The translations under genes were made by a program, and so were the position numbers. Below are positions 60,086 through 64,000 of a stretch of 64,000 nt of DNA, in pieces. Location: assembly GCA_944390795.1 (NCBI GenBank), contig CALXRI010000008.1:1-64000 (forward strand). Direction: 5' to 3'. How positions within the stretch are numbered: position 1 is the first letter of the stretch; every line of letters starts with the position of its first letter. This DNA is from an uncultured Victivallales bacterium. Its GTDB lineage: Bacteria; Verrucomicrobiota; Lentisphaeria; Victivallales; UBA1829. The notes beneath the pieces are model-generated. The model searched no databases. It had not been told where the DNA came from and saw nothing but the letters and a program-made list of their open reading frames with translations.

Positions 60086-60583
60086 ATGACCATGACCTTT
60101 CGGAATGCAGAAACGGAACAGGATCTGAAAACCGTGGAAAAACTCGCGGAAAAAATCTGGGCGCGCACCTACCGGGACATTCTCTCCCCGGAACAGAGAG
60201 CCTATATGCTCAAGATGATGTACGATCTTTCCGTGACGAAGCGCGAACTGACGGAAGGAATCCGCTTTGAACTGATCTGCGACGGGGAAACGCCGGTGGG
60301 ATTCCTCTCCTGGGGGCCCTATGCCGACGGCGTCGCCAAACTGCACAAGCTCTATCTCGACTATGTGTATCACGGCAGGGGAATCGGTTCGCAGATGCTT
60401 CGGCACGCGATTGCCGAGACCCGCGCCGCCGGTTACAAGTTCCTGCGCCTGAACGTCAACAAGCAGAACAAGGACGCGATCCGCGCCTACGAGAGAAACG
60501 GCTTCAAACTTCTGGAAAAAGTCAGGAACGACATCGGAAGCGGCTACTATATGGACGATTACGTCTATCAGACCGCGCTGTAA
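60086..60583 (+). CDS. GNAT family N-acetyltransferase
   Basis: The 165-residue protein starts at 60086 with AAGGAG upstream. The acetyl-CoA loop is Y-H-G-R-G-I-G-S-Q-M-L after the strand L-H-K-L-Y-L-D, followed by L-N-V-N-K-Q-N-K-D-A-I-R-A-Y-E-R-N-G-F. It resembles RimI/spermidine acetyltransferase-like proteins. The substrate is not evident. It lies 14 bases after hemW and converges on hrpA. Confidence 0.88.
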   Translation: MTMTFRNAETEQDLKTVEKLAEKIWARTYRDILSPEQRAYMLKMMYDLSVTKRELTEGIRFELICDGETPVGFLSWGPYADGVAKLHKLYLDYVYHGRGIGSQMLRHAIAETRAAGYKFLRLNVNKQNKDAIRAYERNGFKLLEKVRNDIGSGYYMDDYVYQTAL

Positions 60584-60604
60584 GCATTCTGCCGTGTTCG
60601 GGAA

Positions 60605-63600
60605 TCAGTCCGCGGAAAAGCGGAGCGCCTCCCAGCGTTCCTTCAGGACAGCTTCGCCGCATTTGACCAGAGGACGCATCTCCGGCGCATACGCCGCAAT
60701 CCGCGCCTCTTCCAGAAGCAGACAGTAGGCGCGCAGATCGTCCGAACGTTCCAGAGATTCCACCATCTCCAGGCCCATCCGGAACTTCCGGATGTACGGA
60801 GCGATGCTTTCGCCTTTCGTCCGGTCTTTCTGCGGAGAGGCGATCGCGCGCTGAATGCGGATGTTCAACGCCTTCAGATAGCGTGCGGAACGGTCGAAAA
60901 TCTCCGGCGTCTTCAGAAAACCGGGGCGGAAAAGGAAGTGCAGTTCCTCTTCGATGTCCTCATACGTTTCCGATTCCTCATCCAGTTTCCGCAGGAACGT
61001 CATGGCCTCGCCGTATATATGGAATACGCCCTTGAGCTCCTCCATGAAATCTGTGATTATGGCGGCAACCTGATCGCGCGACTCCTCCAGCCGGAGATCG
61101 AAGGCCTCCTCCGAACGGATTTCCCACAGGTCGTTCCCGAGCGCTCGCGTGACGGCATTGTCCAGCGCATCTTCCTTCCAGTCGCGGTATTTCAGAAAGA
61201 AACTCAGTTCCATCGGATGCGGAATGTTCATCATCGCGCGGAGCGGTTTCAGGATCTGCGGGAGCCGCATGCGCCAGAGTTTGAGAACCGCACGGGCATG
61301 TTCCTGCTCCGCCTCGCTTTTCCGCAGGAAGAGCGCACGCCCCAGCGTTTCGCCCTCGTCCACCAGCGCCGGATATGCGGCAAGTTCCGCATCTTTCGAG
61401 AGACGCACCGATTGGGGCATGAGGACCTCCGCTCCGGGCCAGCCGTGAAAGCCAGAGAGATTCCATTGCGCGGCAGCGGGCACGTTCCGTCCGACCCGGG
61501 AATCCTTCGCCAGATCTCCGGGCATCTCGCGGTAAACATGCCGAACCTTTCCCTTCGCGTCCAGAACCGCCAGCTTCATCCGCAGATACTCGGGCAGCTC
61601 GATCGCGTCGAAGATGTCCGGCGTGATCGTCTCTCCGCAATGGTCGTTGAGCCAGGAAGCAAAGGCCTCGGAAAACGGCCGTCCTGTGAAGATTTTTCCG
61701 GCGCGGCAATCCTTCATGAATTCCCCGATTGTGTCGTCCAGCGGCAGATAGTTCCGCCGGAGACTCTTCGGGAGCGAACGCAGCAGAAAACCCGCCTTCC
61801 AGACGAGGTAACCGGGGACGAGATACTCCGTCAGATACGGATCAAGCAGATTCAGATCCTCTTCCGGCGCCTCCAGAAAGATGCCGTCCTCCTCCTCGCC
61901 GGGATCGAACTTGTACCGCAGCGGGAAACGCCGCAGCGCGCATTCGATGAAATCGGGAAAATCCGCCTCGCGCAGCTCCTCATAAGGGATCAGCATGATC
62001 TCTTCTGCTTCCGGCGCGTAATTCCGGCGGTTTTTCCTCCAGTCGGCTTCCAGCGCCTTGACCGAATGAACCTCCGGCGGCAGAACTTCATCGAAGTGGC
62101 GGAAAATCGCCTCGGCGTTGACGATGGAATCGGGTCTGCGCATCTTGATTTCAAGCGTCTTGAGTTCCCCCAGGAGGTATGCGAACTCCTCCAGCCATGT
62201 CCCGCGTGCGGAAGCAAGACCCGACACCAGCCCTTCGCGGATGAAAACCGCGCGCGCCTCGGCGGGCCGCACCTTCGCATAGTGGCAGCGGCGGCCCGGA
62301 TGAATCAGAAGCTGCCCCGCCGTGACCCGTTCACGGGCGTATACGAATCCGCTGGTTTCGTCCCAGTGGATTCTGTCGTAGCTCAGCGAGCAGATGTGCG
62401 GAGCGACCTCTTCGAGCCACTCCGGACGGATCAGGGCGTTTCCGCGCGCAAAGACGCGGCTCGTTTCGACCAGGGCGAAAAAGAGCACCCACTGCGGCGG
62501 ATTCTTCCGCTTCGCCAGCGCGGATCCCGGGAACAAGGTGAATTTTTTCCCTTTCATGTCCGAAAAGAGCTTCGACTCCCGGTCGAACATGCCGATCTGG
62601 CGCGGCAGCGCGCTCATCAGCGCCTTGTGAAGCGCATCCGCCGGGAGACGTTCAAGATCAATCCCCCGCGCAGAGTTCCATCTGTTTTCCCGGCAGATCT
62701 CCTTCAGGTCCTCGATCAGATTCCGCCATTCGCGCAGACGGCGGTAGCTGAGAAAGTTTTTCTGCGCGAAACGCCGCAACGCCTGATTCGAGGCGCGCTC
62801 CGCAAGCGTTTTTTCCACGGCGTCATGCAATTGCAGGATCCCGATGAAATCGGAATCTTCGTTTGCGAATTTCCGGTGCGCGTCATCGGCCGCCTTCGCC
62901 TGTTCAAACGGACGTTCGCGCGGATCGGCAATGCTCAGGAACGCCGCGATCACCAGCATCTCCGGCAGAACGCGGAAACGTTCCGCGCTCATCAGCATTT
63001 TCGCAAGATGCGGGTCGAGCGGAATTTCCGCAAGGCGCCATCCGCATTCGGTCAGGCGTCCGCTCCTGTCAAGCGCAAGAATGTCCTCCAGCGCCTGCAT
63101 GCCTTCGCGGATCAGCGGCGCGGCGGGAGGATCGACCAGCGGGAAACGGTCAAGCGGCGGCAGACGCAGTGCGGCCATCTGGAGGATGACACCGGCAAGG
63201 GACGAACGCTGAATTTCCGGCGGCGTGAATTCGGAATACCCGTTCAACGCCTCTTCACTGTAAAGATGCACGCAGATTCCGTCGCGCAGACGTCCGCACC
63301 GTCCGCGGCGCTGCCTTGCGCTCGCCTGTGAAACGGGTTCCACGCGCAGTTCCTGAATTCTCGTGCGGGGATTGTAACGGCTCAGACGGACGAGTCCGGA
63401 ATCGATGACGAACCGGATGCCGGGAATCGTCAGGGAGGTTTCGGCGACATTGGTTGCCAGAACGATCCGGCGCCGCCTTCCCGGAGAAAAAACTTTCTGC
63501 TGGTCCCCGGCGCTGAGACGCCCGAAGAGAGGCAGGATTTCACTGTGCGCGCCGAAGCGGCCGGAAAGGAGTTCCGCCGAGTCGCGGATTTCCCGCTCGC

Positions 63601-64000
63601 CGGGAAGAAAAACCAGAATGTCGCCGCGCGCATCCAGTTCGGAGAGGAAGGTCACGCCGCGCGCGACGCTTTCGGGAAGCTCCTCGTCCTCCTCGGGTTC
63701 CAGAAAGCAGTCTTCGACCGGAAAGAGACGGCCTTCGACCTCGATCACGGGCGCACCCCCGAAAAATTCCGAAATGCGCTGCGCGTCCAGCGTAGCCGAG
63801 GACAGGATGACGCGCAGATCCTTCCGCCGCGCAAGAAGAAGTTTCATATAACCGAGCAGGAAATCGATGTTCAGCGACCGTTCGTGGATCTCGTCGAGAA
63901 TGATGCAGTCATACTGGAGAAGATCGGGATCGTCGCGCGTTTCGGCAAGAAGAATGCCGTCGGTCATGAACTTGACAACGGTGTTCCGCGCGGTGTGATC
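60605..64000 (-). CDS. hrpA: ATP-dependent RNA helicase HrpA (5' end outside the window)
   Basis: The visible part is 1131 residues and continues past the right edge. It begins with the motif Ib region (F-M-T-D-G-I-L-L-A-E), then D-E-I-H-E-R-S (motif II, DEIH), S-S-A-T-L-D (motif III), V-A-E-T-S-L-T-I-P-G (motif V) and Q-R-R-G-R-C-G-R (motif VI). HA2, OB-fold and the long DUF3418-type C-terminal domain of HrpA follow. Motif I (Walker A) must lie beyond the edge. HrpA remodels RNA and rescues stalled ribosomes in other bacteria. Confidence 0.94.
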   Translation of the reverse strand, partial: DHTARNTVVKFMTDGILLAETRDDPDLLQYDCIILDEIHERSLNIDFLLGYMKLLLARRKDLRVILSSATLDAQRISEFFGGAPVIEVEGRLFPVEDCFLEPEEDEELPESVARGVTFLSELDARGDILVFLPGEREIRDSAELLSGRFGAHSEILPLFGRLSAGDQQKVFSPGRRRRIVLATNVAETSLTIPGIRFVIDSGLVRLSRYNPRTRIQELRVEPVSQASARQRRGRCGRLRDGICVHLYSEEALNGYSEFTPPEIQRSSLAGVILQMAALRLPPLDRFPLVDPPAAPLIREGMQALEDILALDRSGRLTECGWRLAEIPLDPHLAKMLMSAERFRVLPEMLVIAAFLSIADPRERPFEQAKAADDAHRKFANEDSDFIGILQLHDAVEKTLAERASNQALRRFAQKNFLSYRRLREWRNLIEDLKEICRENRWNSARGIDLERLPADALHKALMSALPRQIGMFDRESKLFSDMKGKKFTLFPGSALAKRKNPPQWVLFFALVETSRVFARGNALIRPEWLEEVAPHICSLSYDRIHWDETSGFVYARERVTAGQLLIHPGRRCHYAKVRPAEARAVFIREGLVSGLASARGTWLEEFAYLLGELKTLEIKMRRPDSIVNAEAIFRHFDEVLPPEVHSVKALEADWRKNRRNYAPEAEEIMLIPYEELREADFPDFIECALRRFPLRYKFDPGEEEDGIFLEAPEEDLNLLDPYLTEYLVPGYLVWKAGFLLRSLPKSLRRNYLPLDDTIGEFMKDCRAGKIFTGRPFSEAFASWLNDHCGETITPDIFDAIELPEYLRMKLAVLDAKGKVRHVYREMPGDLAKDSRVGRNVPAAAQWNLSGFHGWPGAEVLMPQSVRLSKDAELAAYPALVDEGETLGRALFLRKSEAEQEHARAVLKLWRMRLPQILKPLRAMMNIPHPMELSFFLKYRDWKEDALDNAVTRALGNDLWEIRSEEAFDLRLEESRDQVAAIITDFMEELKGVFHIYGEAMTFLRKLDEESETYEDIEEELHFLFRPGFLKTPEIFDRSARYLKALNIRIQRAIASPQKDRTKGESIAPYIRKFRMGLEMVESLERSDDLRAYCLLLEEARIAAYAPEMRPLVKCGEAVLKERWEALRFSAD

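Noticed and set aside
60938-63331. 797-codon open frame antisense to hrpA
   Set aside because: hrpA motifs on the minus strand are unmistakable; the antisense frame has none.

Overview
The window reads as a chromosomal segment of an anaerobic bacterium of the Planctomycetes-Verrucomicrobia-Chlamydiae group, most likely a gut member of the Lentisphaerota (Victivallis-like). This is inferred from gene content, not from a database search. The clues are a Minf_1886-type protein (a family I know only from Verrucomicrobia, Planctomycetes and relatives), a single-chain pyruvate:ferredoxin oxidoreductase, two GntR-headed/LacI-bodied regulators, heptose synthesis for a Gram-negative outer membrane, and several hydrolases for N-acetylhexosamine glycans. 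Genes are tightly packed, many with 4-base ATGA overlaps, and lie on both strands.

Layout. 0.1-2.3 kb: a regulator coupled to a PIG-L deacetylase. 2.5-4.2 kb (minus): a NifU-like scaffold plus a GGGtGRT protein. 4.2-5.2 kb: a gene-poor gap with a hairpin repeat. 5.2-9 kb: cytidylate kinase-like protein, ruvB, transketolase. 9.1-13.1 kb: a decayed GNAT acetyltransferase, a sugar O-acetyltransferase and two large membrane proteins. 13.3-19.9 kb: argG, Minf_1886 protein, M16 peptidase, tyrS, tlyA. 20-22.9 kb: a GAF/SpoIIE phosphatase, a lipoprotein and hldD. 23.1-24.9 kb (minus): CBS protein and a GH109-type enzyme. 25.2-26.7 kb: a secreted TPR protein broken by an in-frame TAA. 27-30.6 kb: nifJ. 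30.8-38.2 kb: histidine phosphatase, Fe-alcohol dehydrogenase, dnaE and a coupled secreted protein. 38.3-38.5 kb: tRNA-Tyr and tRNA-Gly. 38.9-43.2 kb: comEC, a glycosyltransferase and larE. 43.3-44.3 kb (minus): a transporter with a histidine-rich tail. 44.4-55 kb (minus): a nine-gene glycan cluster behind a consensus promoter. 55.2-60.6 kb: glgB, a hairpin array, larC, hemW and a GNAT. 60.6-64 kb (minus): hrpA, cut by the window edge.

How it fits together. The minus-strand cluster at 44.4-55 kb (regulator, serine hydrolase, GH-A-like barrel protein, GH89-like enzyme, SIS protein, GNAT, unknown protein, Gfo/Idh oxidoreductase, GH20) together with the GH109-like enzyme at 23.1 kb and the PIG-L deacetylase at 1.4 kb suggests use of GlcNAc/GalNAc-containing host glycans such as mucin. 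larE, larC and the His-rich transporter point to nickel-pincer cofactor synthesis; larB is not in the window.

The most unusual signal is non-coding. A dispersed family of strings of short perfect hairpins, often with 3-base loops, occurs at 1-70, 4464-4580, 30661-30746 (reverse) and 57650-57735 (reverse). Module order is kept between copies while the paired arms change together. The last copy adjoins a 99-base triple-hairpin unit present twice with a 119-base period.
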